32,453 nucleotides of DNA from Bathyarchaeum sp965602795 (GTDB lineage: Archaea > Thermoproteota > Bathyarchaeia > Bathyarchaeales > Bathyarchaeaceae): contig CBFCZR010000003.1 in NCBI GenBank assembly GCA_965602795.1, forward strand, positions 1-32,453. The letters are read 5' to 3'. How positions within the stretch are numbered: position 1 is the first letter of the stretch; every line of letters begins with the position of its first letter. Of the stretch, positions 1 through 7,928 are shown piece by piece. The notes under the pieces are model-generated. The model searched no databases. It was not told where the DNA came from and worked only from the letters and a program-made list of their open reading frames with translations. Position numbers and translations under genes: made by a program.

Positions 1-615
1 AGAATCTTGATGGACACAAGCGGCTCCTCTGATGTTCTGTCCAAGAATGTGAGGAAACTTGAAGTTGACCTTTCGGATGTTGAAGCCGTGTTTATTTCAC
101 ACTGGCACATGGACCACTGCGGCTGCTTAAGCCATGTTCTCCCCTTGTTGAGGCCGCAGACTCCAGTTTATGTGCCCTCTGAACACCCTTCTGGGATTAA
201 GACGATAAGGGAGGCTGAGGGAACTCCGGTTGTTTGCTCTGACCCTGTGTCTCTTATGGATGGGGTTATGTCGACAGGCGAGATGATGGGGGGATTAAGG
301 GAGCATTCGCTGGTGATTAACCTGAAAGGCAAGGGTTTAGTGGTCTTAGCAGGTTGCGCTCATCCCGGAATTGTGAACATTGTTAAACGTGCGCAGCAGG
401 TCAGCGGAGTATCAAAGGTGTATGCAGTTATGGACGGTTTTCACATTTCCAGTAAACGCGAAGGAGAATACGTAGCGGAATCTTTACAAAAAATGGGCGT
501 CAGACTAGTTTCTCCTTGTCACTGCACTGGCGCTAACGCAAGAAACGCTATCGCAGACAGCATGAAGGACAAATGCCAAAAAAATGGCTCAGGAAAAGTT
601 TGGACAATCAATTAA
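1..615 (+). CDS. Metallo-beta-lactamase-fold hydrolase, COG1237-like (5' end outside window)
   Basis: The frame is open to the window edge: the first two codons (Arg-Ile) precede a TTG and an ATG, and the text ILMDTSG matches the ILFDTG strand that lies well inside this family, so the N-terminus is missing. The zinc-binding signature HWHMDHCG is followed by AGCAHPGIVN, the segment FHISS and a C-terminal SPCHCTG. This arrangement fits COG1237, metal-dependent hydrolases often labelled 7,8-dihydropterin-6-methyl-4-(beta-D-ribofuranosyl)aminobenzene-5'-phosphate synthase. That label is a transferred name with little direct support, so the substrate is unknown. A cytoplasmic role is expected because no membrane segment is seen. 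The gene runs alone toward the ribosomal protein cluster and is separated from it by about 150 nt carrying a promoter. Confidence 0.85.
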   Translation, partial: RILMDTSGSSDVLSKNVRKLEVDLSDVEAVFISHWHMDHCGCLSHVLPLLRPQTPVYVPSEHPSGIKTIREAEGTPVVCSDPVSLMDGVMSTGEMMGGLREHSLVINLKGKGLVVLAGCAHPGIVNIVKRAQQVSGVSKVYAVMDGFHISSKREGEYVAESLQKMGVRLVSPCHCTGANARNAIADSMKDKCQKNGSGKVWTIN

Positions 616-697
616 GGTTTCTAGAGACAGCTCGCCTCAGATATTAAGTTAAAAATTTCGGTGCCTTCTATGGGCGATTTGGTTTGCCTAGGAGCAA

Positions 698-708
698 TAT
701 TTATAACC
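698..708 (+). promoter_or_regulatory. TATA box for the ribosomal protein cluster
   Basis: The A/T-rich stretch TATTTATAAC lies about 57 nt before the L3 start, which allows a transcript start near 730 and a leader of about 35 nt. It is the only good TATA candidate between the metallo-hydrolase stop and L3. Confidence 0.45.
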
Positions 709-764
709 TGACATTCTTATTGGAAAAGACGAACTGGGAATAACACAACAGAAGGACATCAAGC

Positions 765-1772
765 ATGGGACATAGAAAAAAGCATGCTCCTAAACATGGT
801 TCATTAGCATATTTACCTAGAGGACGCGCCAAACGAACGGCGGGAAGAATCCGCTTCTGGCCCAAAGTAGAAGAGGGACCAACTTTGCTCGGATTCATGG
901 GCTACAAAGCCGGAATGACTCACATCCTCATGGTGGAGGACAAACCAAACTCCCTAGACTTCGGCAAAGAGGCATCACATCCAGCAACAGTGTTGGATGT
1001 TCCCCCAATAACCGTTTTTGCCATTCGCGCCTACACACGAGACCAGTATGGTTTACACACCTTCACCGAAGCATGGATGAAGAGTCCACCCAAAGATTTT
1101 GACCGCGCCCTTGTTTTACCTGAAAAATTCAACACTGAAGAAAAGTTGAAGAAGATTGAAGAGAACATAGAGGAAATAGCTGAGATACGCGTACTAGCTG
1201 CAACACAGCCGAGGCTCGCAGCTGTCCCTAAGAAAAAGCCAGACATCACAGAAATCAAGGTGGATGGAGGCTCAATCCAAGAACAATTCGAGTACGCAAA
1301 GGATCTGCTAGGAAAAACTGTTTCAATCACCGACGTTTTCAAGGAAGGACACTTCATGGATGTGGTGGCAGTAACAAAAGGAAAAGGCTTCCAAGGTCCA
1401 GTGAAACGGTGGGGAATCAAAATCTTGCCGCGCAAGTCCAGAAAGACCAAGCGGGGAGTAGCCGCAATCGGACCGTGGAAACCTGCAAGGGTCCTGTACA
1501 CGGTTCCCAGAGCGGGGCAGATGGGTTACCACCAAAGAACCGAATATAATAAGCGCATCCTGAAAATCGGCATCGACGGAAAAACCGTTACTCCAAATGG
1601 CGGATTCCTGAACTATGGAGAAGTAAAAGGAACATACATACTCGTGGATGGAAGCCTTCCAGGTCCAACCAAACGTCTTGTGCGGCTGCGATATCCAGTT
1701 CGTCCTCCAAAAAAGATTGCTGAAAGCCCGCCAAACATCACTTACATCTCTTTGGAGTCTATGCAAAAATAA
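765..1772 (+). CDS. rpl3: 50S ribosomal protein L3 (uL3)
   Basis: The 335-residue product has the normal archaeal/eukaryotic uL3 length and begins MGHRKKHAPKHGSLAY, the characteristic N-terminus of the archaeal protein. It continues with GRIRFWP, LGFMGYKAGMTH and the later QGPVKRWGIK and GQMGYHQRTEYNKR segments that reach into the peptidyl transferase region. L3 is an early-assembly 23S rRNA-binding protein of the large subunit. It is the first gene of a cluster L3-L4-L23, and L4 follows after 13 nt. A weak purine tract (AGAAGG) about 8 nt upstream of the ATG may serve as ribosome binding site. Identification is secure. Confidence 0.97.
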   Translation: MGHRKKHAPKHGSLAYLPRGRAKRTAGRIRFWPKVEEGPTLLGFMGYKAGMTHILMVEDKPNSLDFGKEASHPATVLDVPPITVFAIRAYTRDQYGLHTFTEAWMKSPPKDFDRALVLPEKFNTEEKLKKIEENIEEIAEIRVLAATQPRLAAVPKKKPDITEIKVDGGSIQEQFEYAKDLLGKTVSITDVFKEGHFMDVVAVTKGKGFQGPVKRWGIKILPRKSRKTKRGVAAIGPWKPARVLYTVPRAGQMGYHQRTEYNKRILKIGIDGKTVTPNGGFLNYGEVKGTYILVDGSLPGPTKRLVRLRYPVRPPKKIAESPPNITYISLESMQK

Positions 1773-1785
1773 ATGGTGACAAAAT

Positions 1786-2568
1786 ATGGGTAAGATTTCA
1801 GCTAAAGTTTTTGATCTGAAAGGCGAAGAAGTGTCCACAGTTAATCTTCCTCAGGTCTTCCATACGCCCAGCAGACCAGACGTAATAAAGCGGGCGGTGG
1901 TTACAATTCAGTCTCACCGTTTTCAGCCGCAAGGCAGAGACCCCATGGCAGGAAAACGAACAACAGCAGAATCACGAGGAACCGGTTTGGGAATATCACG
2001 CATGCCCCGAATGAAGGAAAGGGGACAACGAGCCGCATTCGCCCCAGGCACCGTAGGCGGCAGGTCAGCTCATCCTCCTGTGGCTGAAAAGAAAATAAGA
2101 AAGAAGATTCCCAAAAAGGAGATGCGTTTAGCCTTGCGTTCAGCAATCGCCGCAACAGGGTCAAAAGAGATTGTGGCTTCTAGAGGGCACATGGTGGATG
2201 ATGTTCCCGATTTTCCGCTGGTTGTTGTGGATGAGATTCAAACCTTGAAAAGAACCAAGGACATTGAGGAAGCCCTCATCAACATTGGAGTATGGTCAGA
2301 CATCTTTCGGGTCAAAGAAAGCCGGAAGATTAGAGCGGGCAAAGGAAAGATGCGGGGACGAAAGATGAAACAGGCTATTGGTCCTCTGCTGGTCATAACC
2401 AAAAACGAGGGCGTGGCTGAGGCAGCTCGAAACCTTCCCGGAATAGAGGTTGCTTCAGTTGAGAACTTGAACGCTGAACTGTTAGCGCCTGGAACTCATT
2501 CGGGGAGATTGACGGTTTGGACGAATTCAGCTCTTGAGAAAGTAGAGAAGGTTTTTGGAGGAAAATAG
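1786..2568 (+). CDS. rpl4: 50S ribosomal protein L4 (uL4, archaeal L4e/L1e type)
   Basis: The 260-residue protein matches archaeal uL4: FDLKGEEV near the N-terminus, then the extended rRNA-binding loop RFQPQGRDPMAGKRTTAES and GTGLGISRMPR, followed by GGRSAHPP and the basic KIRKKIPKKEM helix. The C-terminal half holds IKTL-like and NLPGIEVASVENLNAELLAPG strands. L4 binds 23S rRNA and lines the peptide exit tunnel. It starts 13 nt after L3 with a GGTGAC-type ribosome binding site in the gap. Its last codons contain the GGAGG site used by L23, so translation of the two is probably coupled. Confidence 0.97.
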   Translation: MGKISAKVFDLKGEEVSTVNLPQVFHTPSRPDVIKRAVVTIQSHRFQPQGRDPMAGKRTTAESRGTGLGISRMPRMKERGQRAAFAPGTVGGRSAHPPVAEKKIRKKIPKKEMRLALRSAIAATGSKEIVASRGHMVDDVPDFPLVVVDEIQTLKRTKDIEEALINIGVWSDIFRVKESRKIRAGKGKMRGRKMKQAIGPLLVITKNEGVAEAARNLPGIEVASVENLNAELLAPGTHSGRLTVWTNSALEKVEKVFGGK

Positions 2569-2569
2569 T

Positions 2570-2830
2570 TTGGATCCCTACAAAACTATCCGATATCCGG
2601 TTATGACAGAGGTTACAAGCCGCATACTTGAGTCGGAAAACAAACTCGTGTTCATTGTCAACCAAAAGGCTACGAAAAGAGACATCAGAATGGCGGTGGA
2701 GGAGCTTTATGATGTGGTAGTGGACAAGGTCAACTCTGCCATAACTCCTGAAGGCGAAAAAAAGGCTTTTGTGAAACTTCACCCCGACTACAGAGCGGTG
2801 GATGTTGCCATCAAGCTAGGAATCCTCTAG
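2570..2830 (+). CDS. rpl23: 50S ribosomal protein L23 (uL23)
   Basis: The 86-residue product reads DPYKTIRYPVMTEV near its start and ends DYRAVDVAIKLGIL, both typical of archaeal L23, which sits at the exit tunnel and helps dock the signal recognition particle. I place the start at TTG 2570 rather than at the in-frame TTG 2555: GGAGG at 2557-2561 lies 8 nt before 2570, the L4 stop is at 2566-2568, and the family usually begins within a few residues of DPY. The earlier TTG would add five unconserved residues and overlap L4. Confidence 0.93.
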   Translation: MDPYKTIRYPVMTEVTSRILESENKLVFIVNQKATKRDIRMAVEELYDVVVDKVNSAITPEGEKKAFVKLHPDYRAVDVAIKLGIL

Positions 2831-2855
2831 AGCAGAGGAACTTCTGGTTTTTAGG

Positions 2856-3587
2856 ATGTCAGCATCTTCCAAAATTTTTCCCGCCACAGTGTTTCTGTTA
2901 GTTGTTGTAACTTCTCTGATTCTTCTTCTCTATCCTGAACTCATATATGATATTCTAATATGGGTGATAGGGTCTTTCCAAGCTGGAGGGCTACCTCTCC
3001 TGTTTGGCATGATGATTATACAGGCCATAGCTATCCCTGTTCCCTCTGAGCTTGTTCTGATTGCTGGAGGATTAGCCTTCGAATTCCCGTTCGGATGGAT
3101 TGTTGGCGCATTAGGATCAATAGTTGCTGCTATGTTAGGCTTCTACATCTCCCGAAAAGGCGGAAGGTCACTTGCCATCCGATTTGTTGGCGAGAAAGGA
3201 ATCAAGTTTGCGGATAACTGGTTTAACAGGTGGGGTGTTTGGGCGGTTCTTCTGGGAAGGTTTGCGCCCTTCATACCCTTTGATGCCATATCCTACAGTG
3301 CAGGCTTAACTACAATGAAATTGAAGAATTTCATGATTCCCACAATAATAGGCACGTTGCCTCGAGCCCTTTTTTACACTTCTTTGGGGAACTTTTTTGG
3401 CGTAACATTCCAACAACTTCTAGACCACTATAGAGAATTTGGGGAAATACCTCCAGAACTTCAGAGCATGGTTACTCAGTTCAATTATGTTCTGCTGGGA
3501 GTGGTTGCAGTGATAGCTGTGATTTTTGTGGCATACACTGTTGTAACCAGAAGGTACACAGCGAAGAAAGAAACTAAAAGTATTTAA
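2856..3587 (+). CDS. DedA/SNARE-associated (VTT-domain) family membrane protein
   Basis: The protein has 243 residues with about six hydrophobic segments (roughly 8-30, 35-60, 65-95, 125-150, 160-180 and 205-230). The family signature is visible as IAIPVPSELVLIAGG, LLGRFAPFIPFDAISYSAG and the following GTLPRALFYTSLGN, which form the re-entrant, proton- or lipid-coupling core of DedA/VTT proteins. Members of this family are implicated in phospholipid flipping and membrane homeostasis; the substrate here cannot be read. It lies 25 nt after L23 and 51 nt before L2, inside what is normally an uninterrupted ribosomal protein operon, which is unusual. An AGAGGA is 15 nt or more upstream, so the ribosome binding site is poor. 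Confidence 0.85.
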   Translation: MSASSKIFPATVFLLVVVTSLILLLYPELIYDILIWVIGSFQAGGLPLLFGMMIIQAIAIPVPSELVLIAGGLAFEFPFGWIVGALGSIVAAMLGFYISRKGGRSLAIRFVGEKGIKFADNWFNRWGVWAVLLGRFAPFIPFDAISYSAGLTTMKLKNFMIPTIIGTLPRALFYTSLGNFFGVTFQQLLDHYREFGEIPPELQSMVTQFNYVLLGVVAVIAVIFVAYTVVTRRYTAKKETKSI

Positions 3588-3589
3588 AA
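3581..3589 (+). promoter_or_regulatory. Possible separate TATA box for L2
   Basis: TATTTAAAA overlaps the stop codon of the DedA-type gene and lies about 50 nt before the L2 start. If used, L2 could be transcribed independently of the interrupted L3-L4-L23 unit. Confidence 0.35.
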
Positions 3590-3638
3590 CGGAGTTCCAT
3601 CTGTAGAACCTGAATGTTCCAAAGGAAGATGTTACATA

Positions 3639-4376
3639 TTGGGTAAACGAATTCGAGTTCAAAGACGCGGAAGAGGAACCTCAACGTTTAAGGCATCAAC
3701 CCACAAGAGAGTGGCTCCTGCTCAGTATCCTCCAATGTCAACCAAACAACAAGAAGGATTCATCCACGGTCAAGTCAAAGACATAGTCCACGACCCTGGA
3801 AGAGGAGCTCCTATGGTCGCCGTGAAGCTTGAGACCGGCGAAACCTACTACTCGGTGGTTCCAGAAGGCGTATATGAGGGACAGCCTACCCAAATCGGCA
3901 GCAAAGCCGCTGTGGAGATAGGAAACGTTCTTCCTTTAGGTAAGATTCCTGAAGGCACCATGGTCTGCAGCATCGAGCTTTCCCCCGGAGATGGAGGCAA
4001 AATGGCGCGTTCCTCAGGAGCCTACGCAACCGTCGTAGCGCACACGCCTGAGGGAACAATTTTGAAGCTTCCATCCAAAAGAACCAAGTACGTGAATGAT
4101 CTTTGCCGAGCAACAATCGGCGTAATCTCAGGAGCTGGACGTACCGAGAAGCCGTTCCTCAAGGCTGGAAGCAAGTTTCATCTTATGAAGGCTAAGGGGC
4201 ACATGTATCCTCGCACCCGGGGCATCGCAATGATTGCCGCTTCGCATCCTTATGGTAGCAGCAAGAAGGGTGGACGTAAGGTTACAACCGTGTCTCGGAA
4301 TGCTCCTCCAGGCAAAAAGGTTGGTTTAATCGCAGCAAGAAGTGCCGGTAGCAGAAGCAAAAGAAAACGAGAATAG
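3639..4376 (+). CDS. rpl2: 50S ribosomal protein L2 (uL2)
   Basis: The 245-residue protein opens with GKRIRVQRRGRGTSTF and contains IVHDPGRGAPM, LGKIPEGTMVCSIE, GGKMARSSGAYATVV and SHPYGSSKKGG, all hallmarks of archaeal uL2. L2 binds domain IV of 23S rRNA and is needed for subunit joining. The start is a TTG with a GGAAG about 10 nt upstream, and the N-terminus matches the family exactly, so the rare start is credible. Normally S19, L22 and S3 would follow; here the next gene, 28 nt away, is tfb on the opposite strand, so the ribosomal cluster ends at L2. Confidence 0.97.
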   Translation: MGKRIRVQRRGRGTSTFKASTHKRVAPAQYPPMSTKQQEGFIHGQVKDIVHDPGRGAPMVAVKLETGETYYSVVPEGVYEGQPTQIGSKAAVEIGNVLPLGKIPEGTMVCSIELSPGDGGKMARSSGAYATVVAHTPEGTILKLPSKRTKYVNDLCRATIGVISGAGRTEKPFLKAGSKFHLMKAKGHMYPRTRGIAMIAASHPYGSSKKGGRKVTTVSRNAPPGKKVGLIAARSAGSRSKRKRE

Positions 4377-4404
4377 TCTGTAAAGCAAAAATTGAACCAT
4401 AGAC

Positions 4405-5319
4405 TTAGAGCTTAAGTTGTAGGGTCTTCACTAGTTCTCTTTTTCTGTTTCTAATCGTGACTTCGGTTACGTTTGCGGCTTTGGCTAGCTGGCTCTGGGT
4501 TACCTTTTCTTTCAACAGTTTAGCGGCTATGTAAAGAATTGCGGCTGCTAATCCAGACGGGTCTTTACCAGCAGTGGCATATTTTTTCTTGGCCTCTATA
4601 AGGAGACGGAGAGCTAGACCCTCCACATCGCTGGAGACGCCAGCCTTCTCAGCTATTTTTGTAATATAATCTAAAGGCTTATCGATAGGCATCTTCATGT
4701 CTAATCTTCGCACGATCAAACGATAGTTCCGTGAAACTTCTTTAATGTCTTGGAAACTGGCTTCCGTGATTTCTTTTAATGTTCTGGGGTTTTTGGTAAA
4801 ACGATAAGCTGAGTAGAGCGCAGCGGCCATCATGCCTTTGATGCTGCGTCCCCGTACTAGTCCTTCGTTCAGGGCTTTGCGGTAGACAACAGCTGCCATT
4901 TCTTGAATTGAGGAGGGCGTGTTAAGTACGTCAGAGAGGCGTTGCAGTTCGTTCATAGCTTTCATTAAGTTTCTGCTTTTGGAGGCATGGATTTTTGAGC
5001 GCATCTGCCATCTTTTAAGGCGCCACATTTCTCGTTTAACTTTTGGTGACAGAGGGCGACCGAATGCATCTTTTCCCACCCGGATAACTGTGGATAAGCC
5101 TTTGTCAAAATGTGAATATTTTATGGGTGTCCCTGCTCTTACCTTAGTTTTTCTTTCTTCAGGAGTGAAAGCCCGCCATTCTGCTCCTTGATCAGCGATA
5201 TCCTCTCCAATAACAAGACCGCAGTTGCTGCAGACAAATTCGCCCATGCCCAAATCCTTGACTACTTTATCGCTCCCGCATTCTGGGCATCTGGTTTGAA
5301 CAACTTTTTGGGTTGGCAT
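4405..5319 (-). CDS. tfb: Transcription initiation factor TFB (TFIIB homolog)
   Basis: The product is 304 residues, the usual TFB length. The N-terminal zinc ribbon uses C11, C14, C30 and C33, followed by the B-reader/finger (RAFTPEERKTKVRAGTP) and two cyclin-like repeats. The second repeat ends in a recognition helix with SQLAKAANVTEVTIRNR, which contacts the BRE upstream of the TATA box. I chose ATG 5319 because GGAGAG lies about 10 nt upstream and the ribbon then starts at the usual place; an open extension of 16 residues further upstream is not conserved in character. TFB recruits RNA polymerase to TBP-bound promoters. It converges on L2. Confidence 0.96.
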   Translation of the reverse strand: MPTQKVVQTRCPECGSDKVVKDLGMGEFVCSNCGLVIGEDIADQGAEWRAFTPEERKTKVRAGTPIKYSHFDKGLSTVIRVGKDAFGRPLSPKVKREMWRLKRWQMRSKIHASKSRNLMKAMNELQRLSDVLNTPSSIQEMAAVVYRKALNEGLVRGRSIKGMMAAALYSAYRFTKNPRTLKEITEASFQDIKEVSRNYRLIVRRLDMKMPIDKPLDYITKIAEKAGVSSDVEGLALRLLIEAKKKYATAGKDPSGLAAAILYIAAKLLKEKVTQSQLAKAANVTEVTIRNRKRELVKTLQLKL

Positions 5320-5387
5320 TATGATGTCTCTCCTATTGGAGATGAACCGCAAAAACAAGAATAACATTCTTTGCTGTTTTGCTCTTC

Positions 5388-5401
5388 TATATATATGTTA
5401 C
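5388..5401 (-). promoter_or_regulatory. TATA box for tfb
   Basis: Read on the minus strand this is AACATATATATAG, about 70 nt before the tfb ATG, giving a leader of roughly 45 nt. The 245 nt between tfb and the HIT gene hold nothing else that I can identify. Confidence 0.45.
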
Positions 5402-5564
5402 GTATAATACCTTAAAAACCTTGGCTTATAACTGAGCAAAAAAAGCCTCCCTTATATATCCAGCTTGTCATAAAAACTCGAAATTTTGGTCGAAATTCCA
5501 GACCACTTTAGAGGCTGTGAAAATCGCCAACTAACACTTGAAGCTAACTGAAAGGCTATTGGAG

Positions 5565-5990
5565 TCAAGCTAGAATTCGAATGTTTTCAGCGATCTTCCG
5601 CATCTCCTCTTGGCTGATTCGGGGTCTACTCCCCATTATTGAATGTAAGGAACCTCCTTTGTCGTCTTTAAATCTTGGAACAATGTGCGCATGAACGTGA
5701 GGTATCTCCTGTCCGCTTTCTTTTCCATTGTTAATAGCTATGGTGGTAGCCTGCGCACCTACAGACTCCTGAATTGGTGCAATCATCTTGTGGATTGTGC
5801 AGAAAAAAGCTTCAGCTGTATCCTCGTCAAGTTTTTCCAACTTAGAGACGTGAGTTTTGGGAATAACCACGGTGTGCCCCTTTGCTAAGGGGTTAGCGTC
5901 CAGAAAAGCTAACGTTTTTTCATCCTCAAAGACTGTGTGCGGTTTAATGTCGCCTTTAACTATTTTGCAGAATACACAGTTGCTGCTCAT
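5565..5990 (-). CDS. HIT family nucleotide-binding hydrolase
   Basis: The 141-residue protein has the histidine triad HVHAHIVPR with H98, H100 and H102, preceded by CVFCKIVKGD with C5 and C8, and by AFLDANPLAKGHTVVIPK. These features place it in the Hint/PKCI-like branch of HIT proteins, which hydrolyse or transfer AMP from purine nucleoside phosphoramidates and dinucleotides; H100 would be the nucleophile. The exact substrate is unknown. It is transcribed away from the DNA ligase gene from its own TATA box and lies upstream of tfb in the same direction, separated by 245 nt with the tfb promoter, so the two are probably not one operon. Confidence 0.9.
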   Translation of the reverse strand: MSSNCVFCKIVKGDIKPHTVFEDEKTLAFLDANPLAKGHTVVIPKTHVSKLEKLDEDTAEAFFCTIHKMIAPIQESVGAQATTIAINNGKESGQEIPHVHAHIVPRFKDDKGGSLHSIMGSRPRISQEEMRKIAENIRILA

Positions 5991-6046
5991 TTCTATAATT
6001 CATCCCCACAATTGCGTTATTTCGAGCTTGTACATCGCCTAAACTG

Positions 6047-6102
6047 TCCACATATATAGTGGGTTGTCAGAACTTATTTTTTTGCCTTGAAACATATATA
6101 AG
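6047..6102. promoter_or_regulatory. Divergent promoter region between HIT gene and DNA ligase
   Basis: Two TATA-like boxes lie back to back. ACTATATATG on the minus strand (6051-6060) fits the HIT gene with a leader of about 37 nt. ACATATATAAG on the plus strand (6092-6102) fits the ligase, with a transcript start near 6122 and a leader of only about 20 nt. Confidence 0.45.
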
Positions 6103-6143
6103 CCAACAAACGTTATTTATGAAATTGGGGCTTGCGACATCTT

Positions 6144-7910
6144 TTGAAGTTTTCTCATCTAGTTGAGGCGTTTAAAAATCTAGAGAAAACTTCGTCTCGA
6201 AACGGTATGATTGACATTCTGGCAAAACTGTTCAAGAAAGCTGCAGAAGAGAACATTGATAAAATCTGCTATTTTGTGCTCGGAAACATTGTTGCCGGCT
6301 ACAAGAATGTCAAAATGGGGATGGGCGATGAGATGGTGAAGACCGCAATTGCCTTTGCAGCCGATGTGGACGAAGACAAAGTGGAGAAGGAGATGCAACA
6401 GGTGGGCGACTTTGGTGATATTGCCTACAAGCTGGTTGGCAAGAAGGGGAAACGTTTTGAGGATTTTCTGAAAACTGAAGACCAACCCAACATCCAAGAT
6501 GTTCACAAGGGATTAATGAAGATTGCGAAGGCGGAAGGCTCCGGCTCTGTAGAGGTGAAAGAGAAGACCTTGGCTGCTTTGCTGTCCACCGCCTCTCCTG
6601 AGGAACGAATGTACATTGTCAGATTGGCTACCGGGGAGATGAGGCTGGGTGTGGGAGACATGACTGTGCTGGATGGGTTGGCTTCTGCGTTTCTGGGAAC
6701 AAAGGAGAAAAGACCGCCCTTGGAGCATGCCTACAATGTTTGCTCAGACATTGGATATGTGGCTAAAATTCTGGTTAGAAGTGGACTCGAAGGAGTGAAA
6801 CGTATAAGAATTGCTTTGAATAGGCCTATTCGACCTATGTTGGCTCAGCGAGTTTCGGAAATGTCCATGATTATGGAAAAAATTGGCTCTGATGTGGTGG
6901 CTGCTGAAGAAAAATATGATGGGGAACGGATTCAGGCTCACAAAAATGGGGACAAAGTGAAGCTGTTTTCCAGACGATTAAGTGATGTTACTGACCAGTT
7001 TCCAGAGGTGGTCAAAAGCGTTAGGGAGCATGTTAGTGTTGAAAAGGCGATATTGGATGGAGAAGTGGTTGCCTACGATTTTGACAAAAAGGAGTTTTAT
7101 CCGTTTCAGAAGTTGATGCAGCGAAGAAGAAAATACGATGTGGAAGATTATGCTGAGAAGATTCCTGTCAGGTACATGCTTTTTGATTTGTTCTACGTAG
7201 ATGGGCATTCGCACATGCGGCGGGGCTATCCTGAGCGGAGAGAAAAACTGGAGCAGATAGCTGAAACTGGAAAATACACAGAAATCACAAACAGAATTAC
7301 AAGCTCTAAGTTAGATGACATAGATGATTTCTTTCAGGATTGTCTAAAAAGGGGGTTAGAGGGGGTGGTCTGCAAATCTTGTGCAGCCAGTTCATATTAT
7401 CGGGCAGGAGCCAGAGAGTGGCTGTGGATAAAGTGGAAACAAAGTTACGCTTCGGAATTGTCTGATACATTCGATTTAGTGGTCATAGGAGCCTACGCGG
7501 GTAAAGGCAAAAGGGGCGGAACCTATGGCGCACTTTTATGTGCATCCTATAATCACCAAGAAGATGTGTATCAGACAGCCTGCAAACTGGGGTCAGGCTT
7601 CTCTGACGAACAGCTAGATAATCTGCCTGAAAAGCTGAAAGATGCAAAGGCGAATAAGAAGCCCGCACGGATAATGGTTACCAAAGAAATGGCCCCAGAT
7701 TACTGGTTTAGTCCCAAATATGTGCTGGAAGTTTTGGCTTCAGAAATAACCAAAAGCCCAACCCATACCTGCAACTGGAATGAGGAGGAAAAACGTGGTT
7801 TGGCGTTGAGGTTTCCGCGGTTTGAAAGATGGAGACCTGAGAAGTCGCCAGAGCAAACCACAACTGTGCAGGAAATAGCGGACATGCTGGAGGATCAACT
7901 GCATAAATGA
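6144..7910 (+). CDS. lig: ATP-dependent DNA ligase
   Basis: About 588 residues, the normal archaeal length. The adenylation motif EEKYDGERIQ supplies the AMP-accepting lysine at residue 257. Further nucleotidyltransferase motifs are DGEVVAYD, YMLFDLFYVDG, LEGVVCKS and WLWIKWK, after an alpha-helical N-terminal DNA-binding domain of about 230 residues and before an OB-fold C-terminus. It seals nicks in replication and repair. I prefer TTG 6144 (KFSHLVEAFKNLEKTSSR, the family N-terminus) over TTG 6132, which adds four residues and has no room for a ribosome binding site behind the GGGG at 6127. polX follows after 18 nt, so the pair is a likely repair operon. Confidence 0.95.
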   Translation: MKFSHLVEAFKNLEKTSSRNGMIDILAKLFKKAAEENIDKICYFVLGNIVAGYKNVKMGMGDEMVKTAIAFAADVDEDKVEKEMQQVGDFGDIAYKLVGKKGKRFEDFLKTEDQPNIQDVHKGLMKIAKAEGSGSVEVKEKTLAALLSTASPEERMYIVRLATGEMRLGVGDMTVLDGLASAFLGTKEKRPPLEHAYNVCSDIGYVAKILVRSGLEGVKRIRIALNRPIRPMLAQRVSEMSMIMEKIGSDVVAAEEKYDGERIQAHKNGDKVKLFSRRLSDVTDQFPEVVKSVREHVSVEKAILDGEVVAYDFDKKEFYPFQKLMQRRRKYDVEDYAEKIPVRYMLFDLFYVDGHSHMRRGYPERREKLEQIAETGKYTEITNRITSSKLDDIDDFFQDCLKRGLEGVVCKSCAASSYYRAGAREWLWIKWKQSYASELSDTFDLVVIGAYAGKGKRGGTYGALLCASYNHQEDVYQTACKLGSGFSDEQLDNLPEKLKDAKANKKPARIMVTKEMAPDYWFSPKYVLEVLASEITKSPTHTCNWNEEEKRGLALRFPRFERWRPEKSPEQTTTVQEIADMLEDQLHK

Positions 7911-7928
7911 AGATGGAGAGTTGAGACT

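Noticed and set aside
1031..1838. Long minus-strand frames inside L3
   Set aside because: They mirror a certain ribosomal protein gene and have no independent support.
2555..2569. TTG 2555 as L23 start
   Set aside because: It overlaps L4 and includes the GGAGG that serves the better TTG at 2570.
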